Source: Paraburkholderia sp. (lineage in GTDB: Bacteria > Pseudomonadota > Gammaproteobacteria > Burkholderiales > Burkholderiaceae). Taken from it: a stretch of DNA of 40,322 nt. Each line of letters opens with the position of its first letter. Position 1 is the first letter of the stretch. The DNA lies in the NCBI RefSeq assembly GCF_024281035.1, contig NZ_JAMXLH010000060.1:1-40322 (forward strand), read 5' to 3'. The notes under the pieces were generated by a model, which saw only the letters and a list, made by a program, of their open reading frames with translations, searched no databases and had not been told where the DNA came from. This document shows, in pieces, positions 7,710 through 15,743 of the stretch. The position numbers and the translations under genes are program-made.

Positions 7710-8879
7710 ATGGCAACGACTGACCTCGAAGCAGCACCTCCCGCCCGCGAGGCCACCGGTTCCTCGGCCTGGCGGGTCGTCGCCGACCTGCTGGCACATG
7801 CCGATGTGAAGCTCAACGGAACGCGCGAGTGGGATCTGCGCGTGCATGATCCGCACATGCCCGAAAGGGTGCTCGCGCTGGGCAATCTCGGCCTTGGCGA
7901 GTCCTATATGGATGGTGAGTGGGACTGCGACCGGCTCGACGAATTCTTTGCCCGCACGCTGCGCGCGCATGTGGACGAAAAAATCGACCCCGCGCGGCTC
8001 GTCTTCCACGCGCTCAAGGCGCGTCTCATGAATCGCCAGACTGCACGCCGTGCCTGGAAGGTGGGGCAACAGCACTACGATCTCGGCAACGCGTTCTACG
8101 AATCCATGCTGGACCGCCGCATGACCTATACGTGCGGCTACTGGTCGGGCGGCGCGAAAACCCTCGACGAGGCACAGGAAGCGAAGCTCGACATGATCTG
8201 CCGTAAGCTCGGTCTCCAACCGGGCATGCGTCTGCTCGACATCGGTTGCGGCTGGGGCAGCCTCATGTGCTTCGCGGCGGAGCGCTACGGCGTGTCGTGC
8301 GTGGGCGTGACGATTTCGAAGGAGCAGGCCGCGTTCGGCTCCGAGCGTTGCAAGGGCTTGCCGGTGGAGTTTCGTTTGCAGGATTACCGTCTGCTCGATG
8401 AGCGCTTCGACCGCATCGCGAGCGTAGGCATGTTCGAGCATGTCGGTCCGAAAAACTACCGCACGTACATGGAAGTCGCGCACCGCTGTCTCGCCGACGA
8501 CGGTCTCTTCCTGTTGCACACGATCGGCAAGAATCGTCGCGAGACGACGCCCGATCCGTGGGTCGACAAATACATTTTTCCGAACGGCGAGCTACCGGCG
8601 ATCGGCCAGATATCGGATGCTTCAGGCGGCCTGTTCGTCACCGAAGATCTGCACAATTTCGGCGCCGATTACGATCGCACGCTCATGGCCTGGCACGCGA
8701 ACTTCGAGGCTGCGTGGCCGCGTTTCGAGGCGCAAATGGGGCAGCGTTTCCGCCGCATGTGGCGCTACTACCTGCTGTCGTGCGCGGGCGCGTTCCGCTC
8801 GCGCGACATTCAGCTCTGGCAGTGGGTGTTCTCGAAGGGCGGCCTTCCCGGCGGCTACCGGCGGCCTGCGCTGACCTGA
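7710..8879 (+). CDS. cfa: Cyclopropane-fatty-acyl-phospholipid synthase
   Basis: A 389-residue SAM-dependent enzyme that adds a methylene bridge to unsaturated acyl chains of membrane phospholipids, usually in stationary phase or under acid stress. ATG 7710 follows AGGAG at good spacing. The N-terminal lipid-binding part precedes a Rossmann methyltransferase core with SAM motif LLDIGCGWG (175-183). Residues matching the E. coli active site (C139, E239, H266, I268, Y317) are present as C142, E243, H270, I272 and Y321. Other signatures are QQHYDLGNAFYESML and the C-terminal YYLLSCAGAFRSRDIQLWQ. Length is close to E. coli Cfa (382). It is convergent with crcB and divergent from the HIT gene. All key residues are intact, so activity is expected. 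Confidence 0.95.
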   Translation: MATTDLEAAPPAREATGSSAWRVVADLLAHADVKLNGTREWDLRVHDPHMPERVLALGNLGLGESYMDGEWDCDRLDEFFARTLRAHVDEKIDPARLVFHALKARLMNRQTARRAWKVGQQHYDLGNAFYESMLDRRMTYTCGYWSGGAKTLDEAQEAKLDMICRKLGLQPGMRLLDIGCGWGSLMCFAAERYGVSCVGVTISKEQAAFGSERCKGLPVEFRLQDYRLLDERFDRIASVGMFEHVGPKNYRTYMEVAHRCLADDGLFLLHTIGKNRRETTPDPWVDKYIFPNGELPAIGQISDASGGLFVTEDLHNFGADYDRTLMAWHANFEAAWPRFEAQMGQRFRRMWRYYLLSCAGAFRSRDIQLWQWVFSKGGLPGGYRRPALT

Positions 8880-8944
8880 ACAATGCCCGCCGTGGCCGCT
8901 TTGGGCGGCTGCCGATTGAGTCCTCGATCAAGACAAAAAACGTC

Positions 8945-9325
8945 TTAACGCATCACAGCGGCGACGGTTGCGATGCCGAGGATCGTCATGACGAGCGAGG
9001 AGCAAACGTGGATCGCGATCTCGCCCAGCGCCCAGCCGTAACGGCCCTGCTGCAGGTGTGACACGACTTCGGCGGAGAACGTCGAGAACGTCGAGAGTCC
9101 GCCCATGAGGCCCGTGATGATGAAGAGGCGCCAATCGGGCGACAGGTTAGGCACGCGCGCAAAGAACGCGACCGCGACGCCGACGATGTAGCCCGCAATC
9201 ACGTTGGATGCGAGCGTGCCAAGCGGCAGGTACGGAAACACGGCGTTCAGGCGCAGGCTGAGCATCCAGCGCACGAGCGACCCGAGTGCTCCGCCGATGC
9301 TGACCGAGAGAATGGACAGATACAT
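8945..9325 (-). CDS. crcB: Fluoride exporter CrcB/FluC
   Basis: A 126-residue inner-membrane protein with four hydrophobic segments, the normal length for Fluc channels, which work as dual-topology dimers expelling F-. Diagnostic motifs are IGGALGSLVRWML near the N-terminus, GTLASNVIAGYIVG (conserved Asn), and GLMGGLSTFSTFS with the phenylalanine-box and polar-track residues. I chose ATG 9325 (MYLSILSVSIGG); a TTG 24 nt upstream is less likely. I found no fluoride riboswitch in its leader, only a hairpin at 9350-9375. The gene is single, so a homodimer is expected. Confidence 0.93.
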   Translation of the reverse strand: MYLSILSVSIGGALGSLVRWMLSLRLNAVFPYLPLGTLASNVIAGYIVGVAVAFFARVPNLSPDWRLFIITGLMGGLSTFSTFSAEVVSHLQQGRYGWALGEIAIHVCSSLVMTILGIATVAAVMR

Positions 9326-9349
9326 GATGTCTAGAGGTAGAAGGCGCAA

Positions 9350-9375
9350 CGAAAGCCTGCTTCAGACAGGCTTCG
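9350..9375 (-). promoter_or_regulatory. Leader hairpin upstream of crcB
   Basis: CGA-A-AGCCTG pairs with CAGGCT-TCG across loop CTTCAGA with one bulged A, about 25 nt before the crcB ATG. It could influence translation or be the terminator-like end of an upstream transcript. It does not resemble the fluoride riboswitch consensus. The rest of the 670-bp stretch 9326-9996 holds no convincing gene, only short GC hairpins (9686-9698, 9896-9915) and presumably the crcB and lut promoters. Confidence 0.35.
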
Positions 9376-9996
9376 TATCGAGCACGGAGTTTAGCATCGT
9401 GTCCGTCGCGCCTTGCGCCGAGGACTGCGTGCGGCGCCGCGCGTAATCCTTTCACGGCGTGATGTTCGCGACGAGCGCTTGCGCTTGCGTGGCGCTCGCC
9501 GCGTTTCGTCGTCCATTCCCAATAACAATGGCGCGATGAGTGCCTGATGTTAGATAACCAATAAAACGGAAGCGGCGCGCGCTACAGAGCGATGCCATCT
9601 TGCTGCATTCATCAATTACGATGCCGGTGAATTCCACGTCGCCGCAAGCAAGTGAATGGGCCGAGCGGTTATCTGCATCGGTGAAGTGCGCTGCGCACAT
9701 TAATACTATTTGTACTCCAGATAAAAATCACAAATCGAACGGCAAGCGCCGCAGGCGTCATCAACGAGGTGTTATTGAGCACGCAGCAGAATCTTCCGCG
9801 GATCCCGGATCACATGACCACCCGTATGAACATTTAACTCGCGCTCGTCGTGGCATTCGCCGTAACGTCTGAGCGAATGTCTTTCCCGTTTGACGCGCCG
9901 CGGCATGACGCGGCGTGGCGCGCCGGTAAGGGTGCTGGAGTCCGGATGCGGATCGGCAGTAGAATGGCCGCGTCCACTCACGATGGCAGCCTGCGC

Positions 9997-10740
9997 ATGA
10001 AAGTCGCTCTCTTCATTCCGTGCTTCATCGATGTGTTCTACCCCGAGGTGGCAATCGCCACGCTCGAATTGCTGGAGCGGGTCGGCTGCGACGTCGACTA
10101 TCCGCCCGACCAGACCTGCTGCGGCCAGCCCATGGCCAACGCCGGTGCCCAGGCCGAGGCCGCCGGTGCCGAGCGTGTATTCGCGCGCAACTTTCTCGGC
10201 TGCGACCATATCGTTGCGCCATCGGCGAGTTGCGTGAACCACGTGCGCGACCATCTCACCGCGATTGAACAGACCGACGAGGTGCGCCGGATGCGCGCGT
10301 CCACGTGGGAGCTGGTCGAATTTCTCCATGACGTGCTGGGCGTGCGCGAGTTTCCCTGGGCCGAATTCCCCTGGCGGGTCGGGCTGCACAATAGCTGCAG
10401 CGCACTGCGCCACCTGAATCAGGCGTCCGTGTCGGAGGTGGCTGGCGAGCCGTTCTCCAAGCCGCTCGCGCTGCTGCGGGGCGTGAAGGGCATCGAGTTC
10501 GTGAAGCCGAACCGCCCTGACGAATGCTGCGGTTTCGGCGGCACGTTTGCGGTGACCGAGGAAGCCGTGTCGGTGCGCATGGGGCAGGACAAGGTTGTCG
10601 ACCATATCGGCGCGGGCGCGCAATACATCGTTTCGGGCGACATGTCGTGCCTCATGCATCAGCAAGGCTGCGCCGAGCGCATGAATGCCGACGTGCGATT
10701 TATCCACATTGCGCAGGTGCTCAACGGAGCCCGGGAATGA
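9997..10740 (+). CDS. lutA: L-lactate oxidation Fe-S protein LutA (CCG-domain oxidoreductase)
   Basis: A 247-residue cysteine-rich protein of the LutA/YkgE family, one of three subunits needed to oxidise L-lactate to pyruvate through an NAD-independent route. Two CCG motifs are visible: CCGQP at Cys41-42 and DECCGFGG at Cys177-178. Also seen are FIPCF at the N-terminus, HNSCSALRH and SGDMSCLMH. I chose ATG 9997 (MKVALFIPCF), the family start, rather than the upstream extension to 9850. The stop overlaps the lutB start as ATGA (10737-10740), showing translational coupling. No LutR/LldR-type regulator is encoded next to it. Family assignment is firm; the lactate substrate is inferred from the LutABC gene order. 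Confidence 0.92.
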   Translation: MKVALFIPCFIDVFYPEVAIATLELLERVGCDVDYPPDQTCCGQPMANAGAQAEAAGAERVFARNFLGCDHIVAPSASCVNHVRDHLTAIEQTDEVRRMRASTWELVEFLHDVLGVREFPWAEFPWRVGLHNSCSALRHLNQASVSEVAGEPFSKPLALLRGVKGIEFVKPNRPDECCGFGGTFAVTEEAVSVRMGQDKVVDHIGAGAQYIVSGDMSCLMHQQGCAERMNADVRFIHIAQVLNGARE

Positions 10741-12131
10741 AACGCATCGAACATGCGAAGCTCGCAGGGGATTTCCTCACGCACCCGGAGCACGTCGAAT
10801 TCCACGACAAGCGGCTTTGGGATCTGCGCATGAAACGCGACGTGCAGGCTCACGCGATTGCCGAATGGGAAACACTGCGCACGCTCGCCTCAGGGATCAA
10901 GGCGCACACGCTGTCGCATCTGGCCGACTATCTCGATCAGTTTTCGAAAAATGCCGAAGCCAACGGTGTGCAGGTCCACTGGGCCGACACCGCCGAGGAG
11001 CACAACGAGATCGTGTACCGTCTGCTCAGCGAGCGCGGCATGACGGGCCTCGTAAAGAGCAAGTCGATGCTGACCGACGAATGCGAGATGCGCGCGTATC
11101 TGGAACCGCGCGGCATTTCGGTGATGGAAACCGATCTCGGCGAACGCATCCAGCAGCTCGATCAGCAGCCTCCGAGCCATATCGTCGTGCCCGCCGTTCA
11201 TAAACTTCGCGGCGATGTGGCCGAAGTGTTCAGCCGCACGATCGGCACCGATCCGCACAACAGCGACATTCATTACCTCGCGGAAAGTCAACGCATGAAC
11301 ACGCGGCCATGGTTCGTGCGCGAGAAGACGGCGGGCATGACCGGCTGCAACTTCGCCGTGGCGGAGACCGGCACGGTCGTCGTGTGCACGAATGAGGGCA
11401 ACGCGGATCTCTCGGCGAATATGACGCCGTTGCACATCGTCTCCATGGGCATCGAAAAGCTGATTCCGCGAATCTCGGATCTTGGCGTCTTTATCCGCAT
11501 GCTGTCGCGCAGCGCGCTCGGCTCGCCGATCACCCAATACACGTCACACTTCCGCGCGCCGCGTGAAGGCGCACAACTGCATTTCGTCATCGTCGACCAT
11601 GGCCGCTCGGAGCGGCTCGCCATGCGGGACTTCTGGTATTCGCTCAAGTGCATCCGCTGCGGCGCGTGTATGAATACCTGCCCGGTTTACCGGCGCAGCG
11701 GCGGGCTTTCTTATGGGAGCACCTATGCGGGGCCGATTGGCGCGATCATCAATCCCACCTTCGATCTGAAGCGTTTCAGCGCGTTGCCGTTTGCTTCGAC
11801 GCTCAACGGCAGTTGCACCAACGTCTGCCCGGTGAAGATCAATATTCACGAGCAGATTTACCAATGGCGCCAGGTGATCGCCGCGCAACACGAGGTGCCG
11901 TTCGTCAAGCAGGAAGTGCTCAAGATGGCGGCACGGCTGATGTCGAGTCCCACGCTTTATCGCGCGGCAACCCGGTCGATCGACGGCGCGTTGCGCCGCC
12001 TGCCGCACTTCGTGCTGTATAACCCGCTGAACATCTGGGGGCGGCAGCGCGATCTGCCGCAAGCGCCCAACACGACGTTCCATGCCTGGTACAAAAAGAA
12101 CCGCAAGGGAGGCAGCCGTGGCGAATCGTGA
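10737..12131 (+). CDS. lutB: L-lactate oxidation iron-sulfur protein LutB
   Basis: A 464-residue LutB/YkgF family protein (E. coli YkgF about 475). An N-terminal LUD-type region contains KSMLTDECEMRAYLEPRGI and AVAETGTVVVCTNEGNADL. A ferredoxin-like region follows with CIRCGACMNTCP (Cys305, 308, 311, 315) and CTNVCP (Cys360, 364), which are [4Fe-4S] ligands that pass electrons from lactate. The C-terminal tail (LNIWGRQRDLPQAP..FHAWYKKNRKG) is family-typical. It overlaps lutA by 4 nt. The lutB frame is open a further 71 codons back inside lutA, but that extension has no family similarity. All expected cysteines that I can identify are present. Confidence 0.93.
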   Translation: MKRIEHAKLAGDFLTHPEHVEFHDKRLWDLRMKRDVQAHAIAEWETLRTLASGIKAHTLSHLADYLDQFSKNAEANGVQVHWADTAEEHNEIVYRLLSERGMTGLVKSKSMLTDECEMRAYLEPRGISVMETDLGERIQQLDQQPPSHIVVPAVHKLRGDVAEVFSRTIGTDPHNSDIHYLAESQRMNTRPWFVREKTAGMTGCNFAVAETGTVVVCTNEGNADLSANMTPLHIVSMGIEKLIPRISDLGVFIRMLSRSALGSPITQYTSHFRAPREGAQLHFVIVDHGRSERLAMRDFWYSLKCIRCGACMNTCPVYRRSGGLSYGSTYAGPIGAIINPTFDLKRFSALPFASTLNGSCTNVCPVKINIHEQIYQWRQVIAAQHEVPFVKQEVLKMAARLMSSPTLYRAATRSIDGALRRLPHFVLYNPLNIWGRQRDLPQAPNTTFHAWYKKNRKGGSRGES

Positions 12132-12705
12132 AGCGTTCCTCGCGCGCGTGCGCGCCGCGCAGCCAGCGCCGCTCGATTTGCCCGAGGTGCCGCTGTTCGA
12201 CACGCCTGCGGGTGATCTGCGCGAGCGCTTCGTGGCCGCGCTCAAACTCATGGGCGGCCGTGAAGCCGAGGCTGCGTCGGGCGAGGCGGTGCTTGCGCTG
12301 ATCCACGAACGCTTCGGCGTGCGCGCTGAGATCGCGTCAGCGGTGCCGGAAGTGCAGGGCACGCGCGAAATCGCTGCGGCTACCGCACCCATGTCGCTCG
12401 AAGATGTCGACGTCGGCGTTGTGCGCGCACGCTTCGGCGTGGCGGAGACGGGTTCCGTGTGGCTGAGCGAGCGCGAGTACGTTGTGAACGCGCTTGGCTA
12501 TATCGTGCAGCATCTGATCGTGCTGCTCGATCCCGCCCAGATCGTCGCGGGCCTTCAGGATGCGTACCGGCGCGACGATTTTCGCGGTGCGCGTTTTGCG
12601 GCGCTCGTGACGGGTCCGTCCGCCACCGCGGATATCGAGGGCGTGCTGATTCAGGGCGCGCAAGGGGTGCGCTCGCTCACGGTGGTGTGGCTGCCGCAGT
12701 CGTAA
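12118..12705 (+). CDS. lutC: L-lactate oxidation protein LutC (LUD domain)
   Basis: A 195-residue LutC/YkgG family protein. GTG 12118 lies 5 nt after AAGGGAGG (12105-12112), so I prefer it to the ATG at 12082; this makes lutC overlap lutB by 14 nt. The LUD domain is recognised by VGVVRARFGVAETGSVWL, followed by HLIVLLDPAQIVAGLQDAYRR and a late ALVTGPSATADIEGVLIQGAQG segment. At 195 residues it is shorter than LutC of Bacillus (about 240) and YkgG (about 230), mostly at the N-terminus. It completes the lutABC operon. Confidence 0.9.
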   Translation: MANREAFLARVRAAQPAPLDLPEVPLFDTPAGDLRERFVAALKLMGGREAEAASGEAVLALIHERFGVRAEIASAVPEVQGTREIAAATAPMSLEDVDVGVVRARFGVAETGSVWLSEREYVVNALGYIVQHLIVLLDPAQIVAGLQDAYRRDDFRGARFAALVTGPSATADIEGVLIQGAQGVRSLTVVWLPQS

Positions 12706-12780
12706 CGGCATCGTCGCGGCCGCGTGCGCGATTGCGCTAGACTCCCGCGTCTACATCGTGTTCGGAATGAGGAGATGCCG

Positions 12781-13227
12781 ATGCTGCGCAAGACTCTCAA
12801 CGCGTCTCGGCTGCAGGAAGAAGTGAGCCGTCGACTGCACAAGCTGCAGGAAGCGATCGACGACGGCGTGAAGTTCGTCGTGCCGCGCCCGCAGTTTCAG
12901 CCTGCGGATCGTACTGGCTGCAACTGGACGATGAAGCATTTTGGCAATGCGTCCGGATTCGAATCGGGCATCGCCAGCGTGCTCGCGAAAGTGCAGGCGG
13001 AATACAACCTGGCGACCGACGAAGAAGAAGCGCCTGAGTGGACAGGCGATCCGTTCGGCGGATCGAAGCGGGCGGGCGATGCGAATCCGTTTGGTGAGGC
13101 AGCCGGTGCGGCGAAAGCTGGAAATCCGTTCGGCGATCCGCGGCCCGCGAAGCAGGGCGATCCGTTCGGCGGCGAATCGACCGATGCTGCGCCGAAACGG
13201 CCCGGCAATCCGTTCGGCGACGAATAA
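12781..13227 (+). CDS. Unknown protein with five NPFG/DPFG repeats
   Basis: A 148-residue protein of unknown function. ATG 12781 has AGGAG 6 nt upstream; ATG 12775 abuts that sequence and is less likely. Residues 1-80 form a helical, probably soluble domain (SRLQEEVSRRLHKLQEAIDDGVKF, then GCNWTMKHFGNASGFESGIASVLAKVQ). The C-terminal half is disordered-looking, with DPFGG (90), NPFGE (102), NPFGD (115), DPFGG (127) and NPFGD (143) spaced 12, 13, 12 and 16 residues, separated by Gly/Ala/Lys-rich linkers. The repeats look like short linear binding motifs. No signal peptide. It follows lutC by 75 bp and has its own terminator; no link to lactate metabolism is evident. Confidence 0.8.
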   Translation: MLRKTLNASRLQEEVSRRLHKLQEAIDDGVKFVVPRPQFQPADRTGCNWTMKHFGNASGFESGIASVLAKVQAEYNLATDEEEAPEWTGDPFGGSKRAGDANPFGEAAGAAKAGNPFGDPRPAKQGDPFGGESTDAAPKRPGNPFGDE

Positions 13228-13268
13228 AGCGGGACGTTTGAAACGACGAGAGTAATAACGCGAAGAAT

Positions 13269-13305
13269 GACGCGCGCCGCCGTGGTGGCTGGCGCGCGTC
13301 GTTTT
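13269..13305 (+). terminator. Rho-independent terminator
   Basis: GACGCGCGCC (13269-13278) pairs perfectly with GGCGCGCGTC (13291-13300) over a 12-nt loop, followed by GTTTT. It lies 41 nt past the stop of the NPFG-repeat gene and between two convergent genes. The minus-strand side lacks a clean T-run. Confidence 0.8.
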
Positions 13306-13309
13306 GCGA

Positions 13310-14686
13310 TCAGCTTTCGTCGGCTACGGCCTTGGTGCGCGTGCGACGGGCCCGGGACGGAGCTTTCTTCGCTGCGGGCGCTCGCTCGGCGTCTGCCGAA
13401 GATGGCGTGTCGCTGGCCGGTTGCGCTTTGGCGGTTTTGCGCGCGGGGCTCTTGCGCGAAGCCGTCTTGCGGGCACGGCGCGGGGCTGCTGCTGCCTCGA
13501 CGCTTTCCGCTGCCGCAGCAATATCCGTGTTCGACGCAGGTGCAACTTCCGGCTCGACAGGCGCCGCAGCGTGCGGCGCATTACCCACGGGAAGAGTGAC
13601 GTGTTCGGTTTGAACGTGTTCCGTTTCGCTCGCGTGCGCGCCGGCATGATCGTGAAGCGCCGCAACGGGCGTCTCGGCCGCGCTTTCGCGACTCTCGTCG
13701 CCGCTTGCCGCTTCGCGGACGTTACGCCGCCCCTTGCCGCGGCCTTTGCCCCGTCCGCGCGATTCTTCGCCGCGCGGGGCCGGGACTTCGCTGGCGGGAA
13801 TAGCCGCTGGCGCAGCGACAGCAGGTACGGCTACGGCGCTGGCGGACGGATTCGTGCGCGAGACAAAAGCGCCTGATTTCTCGTCGCGGCCCACTTCGAG
13901 CAGCCCGCGCGCTTGCGCTTCATCGAGCAGGTTGCCGAATGCGCGAAAGCCGTAGCGTGTTTCGTTGAAGTCGGGCCGACGCCGCTTGATTGCGCTCTTC
14001 AATACCGATGCCCAGATCTTGCCGCTGTCGCCGCGCTCGAGCACGAGCGCATCGAGCGTTTCGACGGCAAGCGCGATCGCCTTCGATTTGCGTTCCTCCG
14101 ACTTGCGCTCTTCCGTGTCCGCCTTCGGCTGACGCTCCTCACCGGCCGGGCGTTTCGCGCCCGCGCCGCTGTCGCGCTTCGCGCCGCCGCGCGACGACTC
14201 GCGCTCAAGCTCGCGAACCAGATCGTCGTAGAAAATAAATTCGTCGCAGTTCGCGACGAGCAGATCGGAGGTCGAATTCTTCACGCCTACGCCAATCACC
14301 TTCTTCGCGTTCTCGCGCAGCTTCGAGACGAGCGGCGAGAAGTCGGAGTCGCCGCTCACGATCACGAACGTGTCGACGTGCGACTTCGTATAGCAGAGAT
14401 CGAGTGCATCCACGACAAGGCGGATATCGGCGGAATTCTTGCCCGACTGCCGTACGTGCGGGATTTCGATCAGCTCGAAACTCGCTTCGTGCATCGATGC
14501 CTTGAAGCCTTTGTAGCGTTCCCAGTCGCAATACGCTTTCTTCACGACGATGCTGCCCTTGAGCAAGAGCCGTTCGAGCACGGGCTTGATATCGAAGCGG
14601 TCGATTTTCGCGTCGCGCACGCCAAGTGCGACGTTCTCGAAATCGCAGAACACCGCCATGCTGACGTTTTCTTGGGGGGAGGCCAT
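13310..14686 (-). CDS. NYN-domain (LabA/DUF88) putative ribonuclease with OST-HTH domain
   Basis: A 458-residue protein. Residues 9-160 are a NYN/PIN-like nuclease domain with acidic residues at the expected places: FCDFENVA (Asp15), KNSADIRLVVDALDL (Asp87), and IVSGDSDFSPLV (Asp113, Asp115). Residues 203-275 match an OST-HTH/LOTUS RNA-binding domain (KIWASVLKSAIKRRRPDF..YGFRAFGNLLDEAQARGLLEV). From 280 on it is low complexity: Ala/Pro-rich, then GRGKGRGKGRR, then a histone H1-like Lys/Arg/Ala tail (SRKSPARKTAKAQ). I infer an RNA-processing or decay enzyme held on nucleic acid by the tail. ATG 14686 (MASPQENVSMAVF) is the start I recall for homologues; ATG 14704 is also open. Neither has a clear Shine-Dalgarno. 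Confidence 0.9.
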   Translation of the reverse strand: MASPQENVSMAVFCDFENVALGVRDAKIDRFDIKPVLERLLLKGSIVVKKAYCDWERYKGFKASMHEASFELIEIPHVRQSGKNSADIRLVVDALDLCYTKSHVDTFVIVSGDSDFSPLVSKLRENAKKVIGVGVKNSTSDLLVANCDEFIFYDDLVRELERESSRGGAKRDSGAGAKRPAGEERQPKADTEERKSEERKSKAIALAVETLDALVLERGDSGKIWASVLKSAIKRRRPDFNETRYGFRAFGNLLDEAQARGLLEVGRDEKSGAFVSRTNPSASAVAVPAVAAPAAIPASEVPAPRGEESRGRGKGRGKGRRNVREAASGDESRESAAETPVAALHDHAGAHASETEHVQTEHVTLPVGNAPHAAAPVEPEVAPASNTDIAAAAESVEAAAAPRRARKTASRKSPARKTAKAQPASDTPSSADAERAPAAKKAPSRARRTRTKAVADES

Positions 14687-14821
14687 GTGGTTTGATCGTT
14701 CCATCTACAGTTTGAGCGCACATGATAGCCCGTCCCGCGTGCGCGGGACGCAAAGGCAGACGTGGCGCGCGCGGCGTGCGTCGTCCATAGTAGGTGTATC
14801 TGTCGCGCGAGGAGAGTCGCC

Positions 14822-15667
14822 ATGCCGGATTCGCAAACGCCGTCGCTCGAAGCGTGGCTCGACAAGACCGAGACGCTGGCCGACGACATCACGTCATTCC
14901 CGCTGCGTGCGCTCGCGGCGACGCTCGATCGCGACGCGCCTGCGGATATCGTGCCGCCGCTGTGGCACTGGCTGTATTTCCTGCCCGTGACGCGGCTTGC
15001 GCAGGTGGGACATGACGGGCATCCTAAACGCGGCGATTTTTTACCGCCGGTGGCGTTGCCGCGACGCATGTGGGCAGGCGGGCGTCTGACGTTTCATGCG
15101 CCGCTGCGTGCGGGGCAGCGAGCGCTGCGCACGTCGACCATCGCGAACATCGAGGACAAGACCGGGCGCAGTGGCCGGCTCGTATTCGTGACCGTGCAGC
15201 ATCGCTACGAAGCGGCGGGTGTGCTGTGCATCGAGGAGGAGCACGATATCGTCTATCGCGACGCACCGCAGCCGGGCGCTCCGGCGCCAAAGGCCGTTGC
15301 GGCGCCGCAGGGCGAAACCTGGGCGCGCACGCTCGTGGCCGACCCCGTCATGCTGTTCCGCTATTCGGCGCTCACCTTCAACGGCCATCGCATTCACTAC
15401 GATTTTCCGTACGCAACGCAGGAGGAGGGTTATCCGGGGCTCGTCGTGCACGGCCCACTGATCGCGACGCTGCTGCTCGATCTCGTGCATCGGCAACGTC
15501 CGGACGCGACGGTCGGGGCCTTCGCGTTTCGCGCCGCGCGGCCAGTTTTCGCGAACCATGAATTCACGCTATGTGGCCGGCCCTCGGAAGACGGGCGCGC
15601 GGTGGAACTCTGGGCGAAGGATCACGAGGATCATGTGTCGATGCAGGCTACGGCCACGCTCGCCTGA
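14822..15667 (+). CDS. MaoC/FAS1-like hotdog dehydratase (HTD2/mesaconyl-C4-CoA hydratase type)
   Basis: A 281-residue double-hotdog protein. AGGAG at 14810-14814 supports ATG 14822. The N-terminal half (HWLYFLPVTRLAQVGHDGHPKRGDFLPPVALPRR, then GGRLTFHAPLRAG) is the FAS1-like dehydratase domain. The C-terminal half has RIHYDFPYATQEEGYPGLVVHGPL (residues 190-213), the catalytic hydratase motif with His192 and Asp194. Such proteins hydrate or dehydrate enoyl- or hydroxyacyl-CoA (or ACP) thioesters; closest in layout are fungal HTD2 and mesaconyl-C4-CoA hydratase. No CoA-pathway partner is adjacent, so the substrate is open. It diverges from the NYN gene. Confidence 0.82.
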   Translation: MPDSQTPSLEAWLDKTETLADDITSFPLRALAATLDRDAPADIVPPLWHWLYFLPVTRLAQVGHDGHPKRGDFLPPVALPRRMWAGGRLTFHAPLRAGQRALRTSTIANIEDKTGRSGRLVFVTVQHRYEAAGVLCIEEEHDIVYRDAPQPGAPAPKAVAAPQGETWARTLVADPVMLFRYSALTFNGHRIHYDFPYATQEEGYPGLVVHGPLIATLLLDLVHRQRPDATVGAFAFRAARPVFANHEFTLCGRPSEDGRAVELWAKDHEDHVSMQATATLA

Positions 15668-15684
15668 AATTTCGTTTTGAACGC

Positions 15685-15700
15685 GCGTGCAAAAGCACGC
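15685..15700. terminator. Hairpin between convergent genes, possible bidirectional terminator
   Basis: GCGTGC-AAAA-GCACGC is a perfect 6-bp stem 18 nt after the hotdog gene stop. A second hairpin (around CCAGAGGGC..GCCCTGG) follows before the ferritin-like gene's stop at 15744. Flanking T/A runs are short, so termination strength is uncertain. Confidence 0.4.
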
Positions 15701-15743
15701 AAAGCGTCACGCGTGAACCAGAGGGCCGTGCCCTGGCGCTGCT

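Noticed and set aside
9326..9440. Fluoride riboswitch in the crcB leader
   Set aside because: The conserved elements of the crcB-motif RNA are not visible; only a simple bulged hairpin is present.
9600..9872. Possible 90-aa gene upstream of lutA
   Set aside because: No Shine-Dalgarno, low-complexity basic translation (GKRRRRHQRG), no recognisable motif.
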